Shown here one piece after another: positions 51,073-60,495 of a stretch of 64,000 bases of DNA. This DNA comes from Breznakibacter sp047600785. GTDB lineage: Bacteria > Bacteroidota > Bacteroidia > Bacteroidales > Marinilabiliaceae. The stretch's first letter is position 1, and each line of letters begins with the position of its first letter. The position numbers and the translations under genes were made by a program. Location of the stretch: assembly GCA_047600785.1 (NCBI GenBank), contig JASGKH010000002.1, forward strand, positions 1,612,001 to 1,676,000, written 5' to 3'. The notes beneath the pieces are model-generated. The model was given only the letters and a program-made list of their open reading frames with translations, did no database searches and had not been told where the DNA came from.

Positions 51073-53679
51073 ATGAGTCTATACAAAGAAATAATCACGT
51101 GGACTTCCAACAGACCACTGTTCATCCAAGATGCTATTAGAAGATTGTTGGTAAACCCAATACTAACAGATTCAGATATAGATGAATTACTTCTACTTCT
51201 AAAAAAAGAAATAGGTTTTACAGGAATAGCAATAAATGCTATTCCTGCCACAAATACAAACATTCCCACAAACATTGCTAATAGCACAAATATCACAAGA
51301 TTACTTTCAATAGAAAACCCTATAAATATTAATGCTCTTTGGAATAACGCCAAACTCTATCCTAAACAAGATGGTCTTACATTAATCTATGGAAAGAATG
51401 GTTCGGGGAAATCTAGTTATGCTCGAATATTAAAAAAATTATGTTGGAGTAGACATAAAAATATTGAATTAAAGAAGAATGTTTACTCTAAAGATATTAC
51501 CAAGCAATCTGTAAAAATTACATTTACACATGAAGGGAATAGCACGACATTGGAATGGAAAGAAAATGAAAATACTCATTCCGCATTAAACTCTGTTTAT
51601 CTATTTGATAGTTACTGTGCTTCAATCTATTTAAATAGCGAAAATGTAACAGAATACAAACCAATGGGAATTGATTTGTTGGAAAACTTAATTAGATTAT
51701 GTCACAAAATAGATGCATCTATTGATGATGAGATAAAATTATTAGTAACAACTAAGCCTCAATTGGATTTTCAAAAATATCGTGAAACAAATGGTCTAAA
51801 TTGGTATAATCAGATTGAAAATAAAAAGAAAGCAGAAATTGAATCGGTCATAAATTATACTGAAGAAAATGATAGAAGGAAAAAAGAATTAACAACTATT
51901 CTACAAAATAGCAATCCTAGTGAGGCAAATAAAAGTTTACAACAAAAACTTGCACGATTCAATACGGTAAAGAGCAGTGTTACTTTAATTGAAAACTTCT
52001 TTTCGGATGAAAATAGAATTCAGATAGAGGACTTAAAGAAAAGTTTTAATGCTAAAAGGGATGCATATCTTATAGCACAAGAAAAATTCAAAGAAGATGA
52101 CCCTTTGGCGGGTGTTGGTTCAGAATCTTGGCGTGCATTGTGGCAAGCAGCAAAAAAGTATGCTATTTCAGAAGTCCATCCACAAACTCCTAATTATCCT
52201 GCCGAAAAAAGTGCCGAAATTTGTGTTTTATGTCAACAACCACTAAGTACAGGAGCAAAGAATCGGTTAGATCGTTTTAAGGCTTTTGTTATAGATGAAA
52301 CCAGTAAAGAGTTTACCACTGCAGAAAATATTTTTAAGGCAAAAATTACAGAAATCGAAAAAATAGAGTTGATTCCTACGGATACTTTTGTCGAATTAAA
52401 GTCAGAGATTCCTCAATTTGAACAAGCCTATAATCAATTCCAGCAGCAACTAATTCTAAGCAAAAAAGAATTTTTGGACTATCTAAAATCCGAAAATTCA
52501 GACATTCAAATAAAAAATAATCTGCCTCAATTATCTAGTGTCATTGAGTCTCAAGTTCAAATAGTTAATTCGACCATTATTGCAAATAATGGATTGATTG
52601 AAAATAGAACTGTACACGAAAAAGAATTACTTGAGTTGGATGTTTTGGAAGTGTTAAATAAGAATAAGGTACAAATCTTAAAGTACTATGATGAATATCT
52701 ATTGAAAAATGCACTTAATCAATGCAAAGCAAAGACAAATACCAAATCTATTTCCTCAAAGATTGGAGAAGTCTTGGAATCAAGAGCAATAGAACTACAA
52801 CATCAAGAATTTTTGGTTCATTTACGTGCATTAAATCCTAAAATTGCAGATAAAGTTTCTATTAAAAAAACGAGAACGACTGATGGGAAGACCTTTCAAA
52901 GATGCGGTTTTAGCAATCTTAATGAACAATTACCGATTATCCTAAGTGAAGGAGAACAAAAAATTGTTGCTTTAGCCAATTTTTTATCCGAATGTACCAT
53001 TGATGGAGCAAAAAACACAATAATTTTTGATGATCCTGTAAACTCATTAGATCAAGATTATCGAGAGTCTATTGCAAGAAAAATAGTTGATTTATCTCTT
53101 GATCGACAAATAATTGTTCTCACACATGATTTGTATTTTTTAAGACTATTATTAGATGTTCATAAAGAGAGAACTAATGACGAATGTCCAATTATAGGCT
53201 TAAAAGAATACAAAGGATTTAGTGGAATCCCTTCGGATGAAATTCCATATCTAGCAAAAAATGTTCAACAAAGAATAGATACAATCAGAGGTGACTTAGC
53301 CGAAATAAAGAGTTTAAGCATAGACCAAGTAGCCCAAATAGAGCCAATATTAGAGCGAGCTAGACAACGAATGAGAAAATTGCTTGAACGTTCTGTCGAA
53401 GAAATTCTTACTAATCGAACCATTCAGCGATTTAGCAAGAATATCAACTTGAAACAAGAAAATCTTGCGAATCTAGTAGTGGTTGAAAAAACAGATATAG
53501 ACTTTATACTATCTCTTTTTGGAAAATATTCTATAACAGAGCATGATGGTAGTACAGAGACAATATCAATTCAACCTAATGAATCACAAATAGAACAAGA
53601 TTTAGATACTTTTTTTCTATGGAAAGAAGAATTTAATGTAAGAGCAAAATCTTTTAAACAAGCAAATGGATATAGATGA
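51073..53679 (+). CDS. Zinc-hook ABC-type ATPase, first gene of a defence-like operon
   Basis: The ATG at 51073 gives 868 residues. An N-terminal LYKEIITWTSNRPLFIQDAIRRLL module is found in several defence ATPases. Walker A is YGKNGSGKSSYARI (GKNGSGKSS 107-115). Long coiled coils flank a CVLC zinc hook at 384-387, as in Rad50 and RloC. The ABC signature LSEGEQK starts at 624, Walker B is IIFDDP with D653/D654, and VLTHDLYFL is the H-loop. The C-terminal 150 residues carry no nuclease motif that I recognise. It overlaps a HEPN-like gene by ATGA. It looks like a RloC-type sensor ATPase whose effector is a separate protein. Confidence 0.82.
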   Translation: MSLYKEIITWTSNRPLFIQDAIRRLLVNPILTDSDIDELLLLLKKEIGFTGIAINAIPATNTNIPTNIANSTNITRLLSIENPININALWNNAKLYPKQDGLTLIYGKNGSGKSSYARILKKLCWSRHKNIELKKNVYSKDITKQSVKITFTHEGNSTTLEWKENENTHSALNSVYLFDSYCASIYLNSENVTEYKPMGIDLLENLIRLCHKIDASIDDEIKLLVTTKPQLDFQKYRETNGLNWYNQIENKKKAEIESVINYTEENDRRKKELTTILQNSNPSEANKSLQQKLARFNTVKSSVTLIENFFSDENRIQIEDLKKSFNAKRDAYLIAQEKFKEDDPLAGVGSESWRALWQAAKKYAISEVHPQTPNYPAEKSAEICVLCQQPLSTGAKNRLDRFKAFVIDETSKEFTTAENIFKAKITEIEKIELIPTDTFVELKSEIPQFEQAYNQFQQQLILSKKEFLDYLKSENSDIQIKNNLPQLSSVIESQVQIVNSTIIANNGLIENRTVHEKELLELDVLEVLNKNKVQILKYYDEYLLKNALNQCKAKTNTKSISSKIGEVLESRAIELQHQEFLVHLRALNPKIADKVSIKKTRTTDGKTFQRCGFSNLNEQLPIILSEGEQKIVALANFLSECTIDGAKNTIIFDDPVNSLDQDYRESIARKIVDLSLDRQIIVLTHDLYFLRLLLDVHKERTNDECPIIGLKEYKGFSGIPSDEIPYLAKNVQQRIDTIRGDLAEIKSLSIDQVAQIEPILERARQRMRKLLERSVEEILTNRTIQRFSKNINLKQENLANLVVVEKTDIDFILSLFGKYSITEHDGSTETISIQPNESQIEQDLDTFFLWKEEFNVRAKSFKQANGYR

Positions 53680-54563
53680 TAATGACTAAAAAGCCAAACA
53701 TAATTCTCTATAAAGATATTGTTTTTCCATTTGAACAAGCTAATAAAGAATTAGTTTTGATAAAACAAGATATAGACAATAGAAATGAGCAAAGACAAAT
53801 GAAGTCTTTGTTTCTATATTCATATGCAGTTTTTGAGTCTACATTAGTTCAGTCATATGCAAAGATTCTATATGCCTTTCCTGAAAGATTAAACATTGAG
53901 GTAATTGATTTTAAAAAATATAAGAAGGATGTTATTTCAAATAGTTTATCTCACACTCTTATAGAACAACTTTCCAATGATTTTTCTAGGAGTTTATCCT
54001 ATGGAAAAATAGCTGATAGCTTAAAGAAATATGGTGATGTTTTTCAAATCTCAATTGCTAAAACAAATTTGAATAGTTTAGAGAAATTAAAAGAACTTAG
54101 AAATACCATTACTCACAATTCCCCAATCCAAAGTGTACTTAAAAAAGAGTTATTAGTGGATTATGTTTGTTCAATTGAGTCTGTCCTCAACGAAATTAAT
54201 CAAGCCCTAAAATTAAAGTATCAAGAGTACACTTATACAAAACTAATAAAAGATTCATGGAACTATTTATTTAATTCTCCTCTTTTAAGGTTTGAAGACC
54301 ATTGGAGTTTTGACAAATTAGGAAGAGTATCTAACTATAAATATGACACATTGAAAAAAGTAGCTTCTTCGTTAAGTTCTTCCGAACGAACATTTTTTAT
54401 ACTATTTATGATCAATTATAGTTCCTATTTATGTAATGACGTTTATAAAATAAATGATATTTCAATGCATGTTAGCATTTCTAAAAGAGATAAAATAGCA
54501 TATATAACAGAATTATTCGACAGATATCCCTTATTATTACAAGATTTTAGATCGGAGAAATAG
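53676..54563 (+). CDS. HEPN-like putative ribonuclease, second gene of the operon
   Basis: A 295-residue all-helical protein. The signature is LKELRNTITHNSP: R142 and H147 in RNTITH match the HEPN Rx4H motif, with the polar Asn after Arg expected in active enzymes. An earlier helix, LFLYSYAVFESTLVQSYAKIL, matches the first conserved HEPN helix. HEPN proteins are metal-independent RNases frequent in abortive infection. Its start overlaps the ATPase stop (ATGA) and its stop is 2 bp before the third gene. It may be the effector released or activated by the ATPase. No close family name is assigned. Confidence 0.7.
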   Translation: MIMTKKPNIILYKDIVFPFEQANKELVLIKQDIDNRNEQRQMKSLFLYSYAVFESTLVQSYAKILYAFPERLNIEVIDFKKYKKDVISNSLSHTLIEQLSNDFSRSLSYGKIADSLKKYGDVFQISIAKTNLNSLEKLKELRNTITHNSPIQSVLKKELLVDYVCSIESVLNEINQALKLKYQEYTYTKLIKDSWNYLFNSPLLRFEDHWSFDKLGRVSNYKYDTLKKVASSLSSSERTFFILFMINYSSYLCNDVYKINDISMHVSISKRDKIAYITELFDRYPLLLQDFRSEK

Positions 54564-54565
54564 TT

Positions 54566-57500
54566 ATGTCACTTTTGTCAAATCAACCTATTCCATATCA
54601 TTTACATCTCAACGATAGAAGATTCGAAGAATTTGTCAGGGATTTGTATTGCCAAGATATTCAACAAGGAATCTTTGGAAATGAATTTGATGATATTACT
54701 CTTTTAGATGGAATTAGAGAACAGGGGCGGGATTGTATTTTACATAAAAATGGCAATAATGTTGGTGTAATACAATGTAAACGATATAAAAATGGATTGA
54801 ATAAACCTGAATCAGCAAAAGAGATTATTAAGTTCTGTTTATATTCAATTCTACATCCTAATTTCATATACGATATTAATACATTTGAGTATCATTTTGT
54901 ATGTTCAAACGGTTTTAGTAATCCAGCAGTATTGTTCTTGAAAAGCTTCTCTGATGAGATTCTTCAAGAAGAGGATTTGGAAAAGTGGATAAACCAAGTG
55001 ATACAAGATAATAAGACGCTTGGCAGGATTGATTTTGATCAAATCAAAAATCAATTGTACGGAGTTTTGTCTAATATTAATATAATTCCGATAATAGGGA
55101 CTGAGCTAGATAGAAGGCTGTCTCTTGAGCATAATAAAAATCTTTATGATAAATATTTTGAAGTTAAGAAAGTCGTTGATAATACAGAATTAGCACCAAT
55201 AAGAGAAGCACTGGATGACCTTCGAAAACCTGCGTCTATTTATAATCATGATTTGTTAGAAGAATTGGGAAATGCTTCTTTTACACTTTATAGGTGTAAA
55301 AATTATTTTGGAAATCTTACAGATTCTAATATAAAACGCAAAGAAACAACAGAGTTATTTGACTGGATAAAATCATCGTTACCAATAGGATCAGAAAAAG
55401 AAAGTGGAAATATTCTGTTTCTCTCTGGTTCAGCAGGCTGTGGAAAGACAACGATACTTCGAGATTTATATGAATTACTGATTAAAGAAGATATTCCTGT
55501 TCTTGGTCTTAAGTCAGATGTCTTAATTGCAAATAATCTGGAAGACCTTCGATTGAAAGTAAACTTAACTCACCCTATTGTCAAATCGATTATTGAGATT
55601 TCTAAAAATTCCGATAAGATTGTAGTGTTAATTGATCAGTTAGATGCACTTTCTCAATATTTATCGTCCAAGAGAGACTATATAAATACTTACATTCAAC
55701 TTATTGAATCATTAAAGAATCATCAAAATATTAGAGTAATTGCTTCTATCAGGGAATATGATTTGAATTATGATTTTTCATTTCATGCTTACAAAAGCAA
55801 TAAAAAAATTCAAGTAAGCGAACTTCGTGATGAAGATGTCGAGAATATCTTATCTAAATTAGGATTGACGAAAGGAGATTTGACAAACACTTTATTTTTA
55901 TTGCTGAGAAATCCTAATAATTTGGATGTATTTTGTCGAATTTACAATAATGATACAAAAGTTCATGAGATTAAAACTCTTCAAGATTTATATACTGAAC
56001 TATCGAAACAACTTTCACAAAATCAAAGCATTGAAAAAAGAAAACTTAGGAAACTACTCTATACAATAGTTAATGAACAGTATATTCAAAGGTCAATTAC
56101 GATCTCATGTAACAATATAGTCGAAGATTATCCCACCGAATTCAGTTTTTTAAAAAGTCAAGGCATTATTTTCGAAGAAAATAATAAATCATTACGCTTC
56201 TTCCATCAAACTTTTTATGATTACCTTTTTGCTAAAAAATTTATTGAGGAAAAGGGAAATTTGATTGATTATATAAAGACGAATAAACAGTCTTTAGAAA
56301 GTCGATCTGGTCTAAAAATGATAATTTCTTATATCTCTATTTCAGACAGAAAAGAATATATACACATAACAAATTATATACTTAAGTCAAACAAAATAAG
56401 ATTTCATATAAAATCATTAGTAATATCACTGTTATCCAATGTTGAGAACCCATTGAACGATGAAAAAGAAATTGTATTAAAACTAATCAAACCCAATAAG
56501 AAATACTATAATGTATTTATTGACAGTTTAATTTCTAAAGGTTGGACTAATTGGCTCATTCAAAAAGGGTTTTTGAAAAATTTATATGAATCTAAACCGA
56601 CAAGAAAAGACAAGTTCTTTGACAAGAAAACAAAATTCTCCCAATTTGTTTTATATAGTCAATTATATAAAGATTATTTGCCGTATGAGGTGAGACGGAA
56701 TCGGTCTCTTAACATGGCAACCGCTCTTTTGATACGAAATTTGCAGTCAAACGTTAATGATATTTTAAACTTGTCGCCCTCTCTTGAATTTGAAGAAAAG
56801 AAACAAATAGTAGGAAGAATATTATACTTTAATAAAGATTGGACAAATCCATTAGCATATGACTTATTTCTTTATTGTAAAGACTCTTTGGATTCATATT
56901 CATATCATCATATACTTGAAAATATTACTCCTGTAAATATAGATTTTGTAATAAAAGAAATCGAAGAAGATGTATATGATGGAATTATAGAAAGAGAAAA
57001 GAAAAACAATAGAAACAACTGGTATGAGAAAAAGAAATTATTAGATTTAATCAATAAAGTTTCGCCTGAAAAATCAATTATATTTCTATTCGAGATTGTT
57101 CTTTCTGTCATAAAAAGTCAAGAACACTTGTGGATTGATGAAGAAGATAAAATGTTAGTTCCAGATGGCTTGTTTACAACTTTTAGTGTAGAAAACGATA
57201 AAAGTGATTACCATACAGATAGAGAACGTATTTATTCAAGATTAATTCGCTGGATAAAGGAAACTCGTACTAAGAATCCGACTTTTTATAATGACTTTGT
57301 TAGAACGCATTATATTTCTAAATACCACTCTATCTTGAAAATTGTATTGTGTGTATTGGATAAACCCGAATCAGACAGGGAGGATTTAGTTATTTCTATC
57401 ATAGAACGGATGTACAAGATTAATCAAATTTCACATCATGGAGAGTTACAAGGAGACTTATTCCGACTCATACAACTTTGGTTTCCGACATTCTGTAATA

Positions 57501-59161
57501 AAAATAAGAATATTGTTCTGGATATTATTTTATCTCTAAAAAATAATGGGGAGTTAAACCCAGATAAAAGAGAAGGAAGACCTCCATTTTACTCATCATT
57601 TGGCTTGTGCACATATTTATTTTTACAAGCATTACCCTTAGAATATATAAATTCTAACATTGAAGCAAAAAAAACATACCATGAACTTAATAGGAAGTTT
57701 CCAAAAGTAAAGCCTTTTGATTATTTATATAGTAGTCGTTTTCAAATGGGAGGAATTGGGTCGCCAATCAAACACAATGCATATGCAAAAATGACAGAAG
57801 AACAATGGTTGAGATCATTTGTCAAATACAATGAAGATAAAATTCTTTATAGTTTTACAGGCGGTAGAGAGCAACACGCACAAAGATTGGAAGAAGAAAT
57901 AAAAAAACAGCCAAGCAATTTTGTTAGTTTAATACATAAAATAATTGAAGATAAGAATATTCATGAATCCTATATTGCTCATGCATTATATGCTTTGGGA
58001 GAATCAGACCTTTCAAATGATTTATTGAAAGAGATTTTTGTATCTGCAATAGTAAATAAACGGTATTGTGAGGATAAACTTTTCTACATTACTTTAAGCT
58101 TTAAAAAAATATTTGCAAAAGGAATAGACGATGAGAAATTAATCAATTTTGCTATTGATTTAGCAACTTCATATCCTAACCCTGAAAGAAGAAATGACAA
58201 AGATTTGTATAGTTCATCCATAAATTCTATTCGAGGATCATCTATAGAAGCCTTGTTCATATTAGACGTAAAAAAGCATGGTAAAATGATCTTAGAAACA
58301 CTGGAAAGTGTTGTACAAAATGCAAATGAGGATATTCTGTCATCCGTTCTTCATGGATTAGCATATTTGAATAAATATGATATTGAGAGGGCATTTTTAT
58401 TATTTCTATCAATTACTGAAAATGCATCTGATGAACTATTTGTTCACTCTTTCCATTCGGGTCAATACTATGCTCATTATGATTTCTCTCGTTTAGAACC
58501 ATACTTAATTCGAGCAAAAGAGATTAAAGATAAGCAATTTAGAAAGAACATTTCGGCAATGCTTTATTTTTCATGGCTGAGAAATTATCCAAAGGCAGAG
58601 TCAATCTTATTTGACTATATCAATAATGACCCGAAATGTATTGGTGAAGTAATTCATTATGCCATAACCAATTTCTATTTTGAAGAAGATCGAAAAGGAG
58701 AAAAAGCAATGTTTGTATTAAATAAGTACTTGGATTATGAAGATGAGCATATTTCACATCAATATGATTGTTGCTTTTTACAGTATAAAGAATCAAATGT
58801 GAAATTTCTCGATTTGTACTCATGGGTGATAAGATATGTAAATTCAAAATCTTTTGAATTCAAAAAATATTATATTCTTGAATACTTGCTGAAAAATAGT
58901 GCTGAATATCCAGATGAATGTTTTAGGATTTTCAAAAAAATACGTTTTAATCAATTCAAAAAAGAAAAAGAAACCGAATATTCATTTACAGTTAGGGAAC
59001 ATCAAATGAAACTGTTAATAGGATTTTATAATATTTTCAATGCAGATAAGAAAGCTAATAGAAGAAAATGGGTATATATAAATAAAATTTTTGATACTTT
59101 ATTTGAAGATATTAGTTATAAAAATGACATTAATAAAGTTTTAGATTTGATTTCAAAATAA
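54566..59161 (+). CDS. Restriction-endonuclease-like/STAND NTPase giant protein (Avs-like architecture)
   Basis: A 1531-residue protein. Residues about 15-110 are a PD-(D/E)XK nuclease-like domain: helix RRFEEFVRDLY with E21/E22, then REQGRDCIL with D56 and VGVIQCKRY with Q70-C-K72. Residues about 275-560 are a STAND-type P-loop NTPase: Walker A FLSGSAGCGKTTIL near 285-298, Walker B KIVVLIDQLDAL with D357, and an arginine-bearing IRVIASIREYDL. A winged-helix-like part leads to about 900 residues of helical repeats. Effector-STAND-repeat order is that of Avs antiviral sensors, most like the nuclease-bearing Avs4 type, but this reading is by architecture only. Confidence 0.82.
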   Translation: MSLLSNQPIPYHLHLNDRRFEEFVRDLYCQDIQQGIFGNEFDDITLLDGIREQGRDCILHKNGNNVGVIQCKRYKNGLNKPESAKEIIKFCLYSILHPNFIYDINTFEYHFVCSNGFSNPAVLFLKSFSDEILQEEDLEKWINQVIQDNKTLGRIDFDQIKNQLYGVLSNINIIPIIGTELDRRLSLEHNKNLYDKYFEVKKVVDNTELAPIREALDDLRKPASIYNHDLLEELGNASFTLYRCKNYFGNLTDSNIKRKETTELFDWIKSSLPIGSEKESGNILFLSGSAGCGKTTILRDLYELLIKEDIPVLGLKSDVLIANNLEDLRLKVNLTHPIVKSIIEISKNSDKIVVLIDQLDALSQYLSSKRDYINTYIQLIESLKNHQNIRVIASIREYDLNYDFSFHAYKSNKKIQVSELRDEDVENILSKLGLTKGDLTNTLFLLLRNPNNLDVFCRIYNNDTKVHEIKTLQDLYTELSKQLSQNQSIEKRKLRKLLYTIVNEQYIQRSITISCNNIVEDYPTEFSFLKSQGIIFEENNKSLRFFHQTFYDYLFAKKFIEEKGNLIDYIKTNKQSLESRSGLKMIISYISISDRKEYIHITNYILKSNKIRFHIKSLVISLLSNVENPLNDEKEIVLKLIKPNKKYYNVFIDSLISKGWTNWLIQKGFLKNLYESKPTRKDKFFDKKTKFSQFVLYSQLYKDYLPYEVRRNRSLNMATALLIRNLQSNVNDILNLSPSLEFEEKKQIVGRILYFNKDWTNPLAYDLFLYCKDSLDSYSYHHILENITPVNIDFVIKEIEEDVYDGIIEREKKNNRNNWYEKKKLLDLINKVSPEKSIIFLFEIVLSVIKSQEHLWIDEEDKMLVPDGLFTTFSVENDKSDYHTDRERIYSRLIRWIKETRTKNPTFYNDFVRTHYISKYHSILKIVLCVLDKPESDREDLVISIIERMYKINQISHHGELQGDLFRLIQLWFPTFCNKNKNIVLDIILSLKNNGELNPDKREGRPPFYSSFGLCTYLFLQALPLEYINSNIEAKKTYHELNRKFPKVKPFDYLYSSRFQMGGIGSPIKHNAYAKMTEEQWLRSFVKYNEDKILYSFTGGREQHAQRLEEEIKKQPSNFVSLIHKIIEDKNIHESYIAHALYALGESDLSNDLLKEIFVSAIVNKRYCEDKLFYITLSFKKIFAKGIDDEKLINFAIDLATSYPNPERRNDKDLYSSSINSIRGSSIEALFILDVKKHGKMILETLESVVQNANEDILSSVLHGLAYLNKYDIERAFLLFLSITENASDELFVHSFHSGQYYAHYDFSRLEPYLIRAKEIKDKQFRKNISAMLYFSWLRNYPKAESILFDYINNDPKCIGEVIHYAITNFYFEEDRKGEKAMFVLNKYLDYEDEHISHQYDCCFLQYKESNVKFLDLYSWVIRYVNSKSFEFKKYYILEYLLKNSAEYPDECFRIFKKIRFNQFKKEKETEYSFTVREHQMKLLIGFYNIFNADKKANRRKWVYINKIFDTLFEDISYKNDINKVLDLISK

Positions 59162-59834
59162 TCGTATTATTATTTCAAAATACGTTTCAATGATTGCAAT
59201 ATGTATAGCAAAGAACAAGCGGGGTTGATGATGAACTTTATAGTCATACAAAAAGTAGGAAATAAGATTTTGTTTCCAATGCAATTCAGTTAATTCATTT
59301 ATTTTGTTATAGAACTTCATGTGTTTTTTTCTTCTGTTACTACCGTAATAGTTAGAGGAATTACAAAATCAAATAAAAGTATAGTAAGATAAAATTCTTA
59401 TAACTTACTTATAATCTTAAAGTTCCTTTTATTTATCTGTACACAAATGTATATTCCAAGAATAAAACGCCAAGACTAAACGGAGTATTTTGCCAAATCT
59501 TCCTTTCTCGTGCCTCGAAAGAGTATTTACCAAAATAGTCTTGTCTGATTTATTCTTTCCATAAGAGAGATGTTTAACAGATAAAGAATCGGAAAAAATA
59601 TAAATATGTGTGAGTATCTTTGGGAGCTTCTTTCTATATCAATCATTGTATAATCCTGAGAAGTATTCCCATGAAAAATCAGAAATTCTATATTCAGAAT
59701 TGATTTTCACGCCAACCGTAGCCACTTCCTGCCATTGCAACAAACTTCTGAAAATCAATCAATATTTAATCTTTCTTTGTCGGAGAATCATTGCAATGAG
59801 ACCGATTTAAGTATTAACATTAAAAAATAATGAT
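59162..59834. other. Long AT-rich region without a supported gene
   Basis: These 673 bp hold no convincing gene; a 66-codon frame at 59610 looks random. GAGTATTTTGCCAAA (about 59481) recurs imperfectly as GAGTATTTACCAAAA (about 59520), and CAAGACTA before the first copy is mirrored by TAGTCTTG after the second, giving a compact symmetrical block between about 59470 and 59555. A minus-strand -7-like CAAATGTA lies near 59445. An RNA gene or protein-binding region is possible. Confidence 0.4.
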
Positions 59835-60143
59835 ATGGAAGTAATAGCAATCGAAAGCAAAACTTTCGAACTCATAAAAGATAGATTTGAAGGTTTTGCA
59901 AAACAAATCAAACAATTATGTAATCACGATCAGCCTAATAACAAATGGCTCGATAATCAAGACGTTTGCAACCTTTTGAATATTTCAAAAAGAACGTTGC
60001 AGTATTATCGGAATACAGGGAAAATATCTTTTTCGCAAGTCAACAGTAAATGTTACTATAAAGTGGCAGATGTAGAAAAACTGCTTAGAGATTCTTTGAT
60101 TTCAACTTCAAAACAAAATCAGAATAATGGAAATATTGGATAA
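59835..60143 (+). CDS. Excisionase-like helix-turn-helix protein
   Basis: A 102-residue protein with a coiled N-terminus and an HTH_17-like domain: NKWLDNQDVCNLLNISKRTLQYYRNTGKISFSQVNSKCYYKVADVEKLLRDSL. It overlaps the next, similar gene by 17 bp. Paired HTH genes beside the integrase are usual in Bacteroides elements, where they act as Xis-type directionality factors or regulators. Confidence 0.82.
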   Translation: MEVIAIESKTFELIKDRFEGFAKQIKQLCNHDQPNNKWLDNQDVCNLLNISKRTLQYYRNTGKISFSQVNSKCYYKVADVEKLLRDSLISTSKQNQNNGNIG

Positions 60144-60423
60144 AAAATCAGAAATAATTGCATCTTTACTCCGAACATTGGACGAAATACAGGATACGGT
60201 CAAAGAAGCCCTGAAAAGGAGAACTCCGCATTTGAACGGAGAAAAGTATTTGACAAACAACGAGGTAAGCAAATTGCTGAACTTAAGCATACGTACTTTG
60301 CAGGATTGGCGGGATAACGGAGTTATCAGCTACATACAAATATCAGGGAAAATTCTTTATCGACAGTCGGATATATTGAAACTATTAGAGAACCATTACG
60401 AAAAATCATGGCGGGAAGAGTAA
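60127..60423 (+). CDS. Excisionase-like helix-turn-helix protein
   Basis: A 98-residue protein related to its upstream neighbour: coiled start (EIIASLLRTLDEIQDTVKEAL), then GEKYLTNNEVSKLLNLSIRTLQDWRDNGVISYIQISGKILYRQSDILKLLENHYEK. Its start lies inside the previous gene, so the pair is likely co-translated. It is convergent with the integrase gene, with a shared terminator between. A role in excision is inferred from family and place. Confidence 0.84.
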   Translation: MEILDKKSEIIASLLRTLDEIQDTVKEALKRRTPHLNGEKYLTNNEVSKLLNLSIRTLQDWRDNGVISYIQISGKILYRQSDILKLLENHYEKSWREE

Positions 60424-60441
60424 ATCTGAAAACAATACAAT

Positions 60442-60468
60442 AAAAGCGAGTTCTTAAAGCTCGCTTTT
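60442..60468. terminator. Bidirectional terminator between HTH and integrase genes
   Basis: AAAAGCGAG (60442-60450) pairs with CTCGCTTTT (60460-60468) around a 9-nt loop, with A and T runs on both sides. It serves both convergent genes. Confidence 0.82.
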
Positions 60469-60495
60469 ATTATATCCGACAAAAAGGAATTGTTT

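Noticed and set aside
59610..59810. 66-codon plus-strand frame before the Xis-like genes
   Set aside because: Cys- and aromatic-rich random-looking sequence in an AT-rich gap, without promoter or ribosome-binding support.
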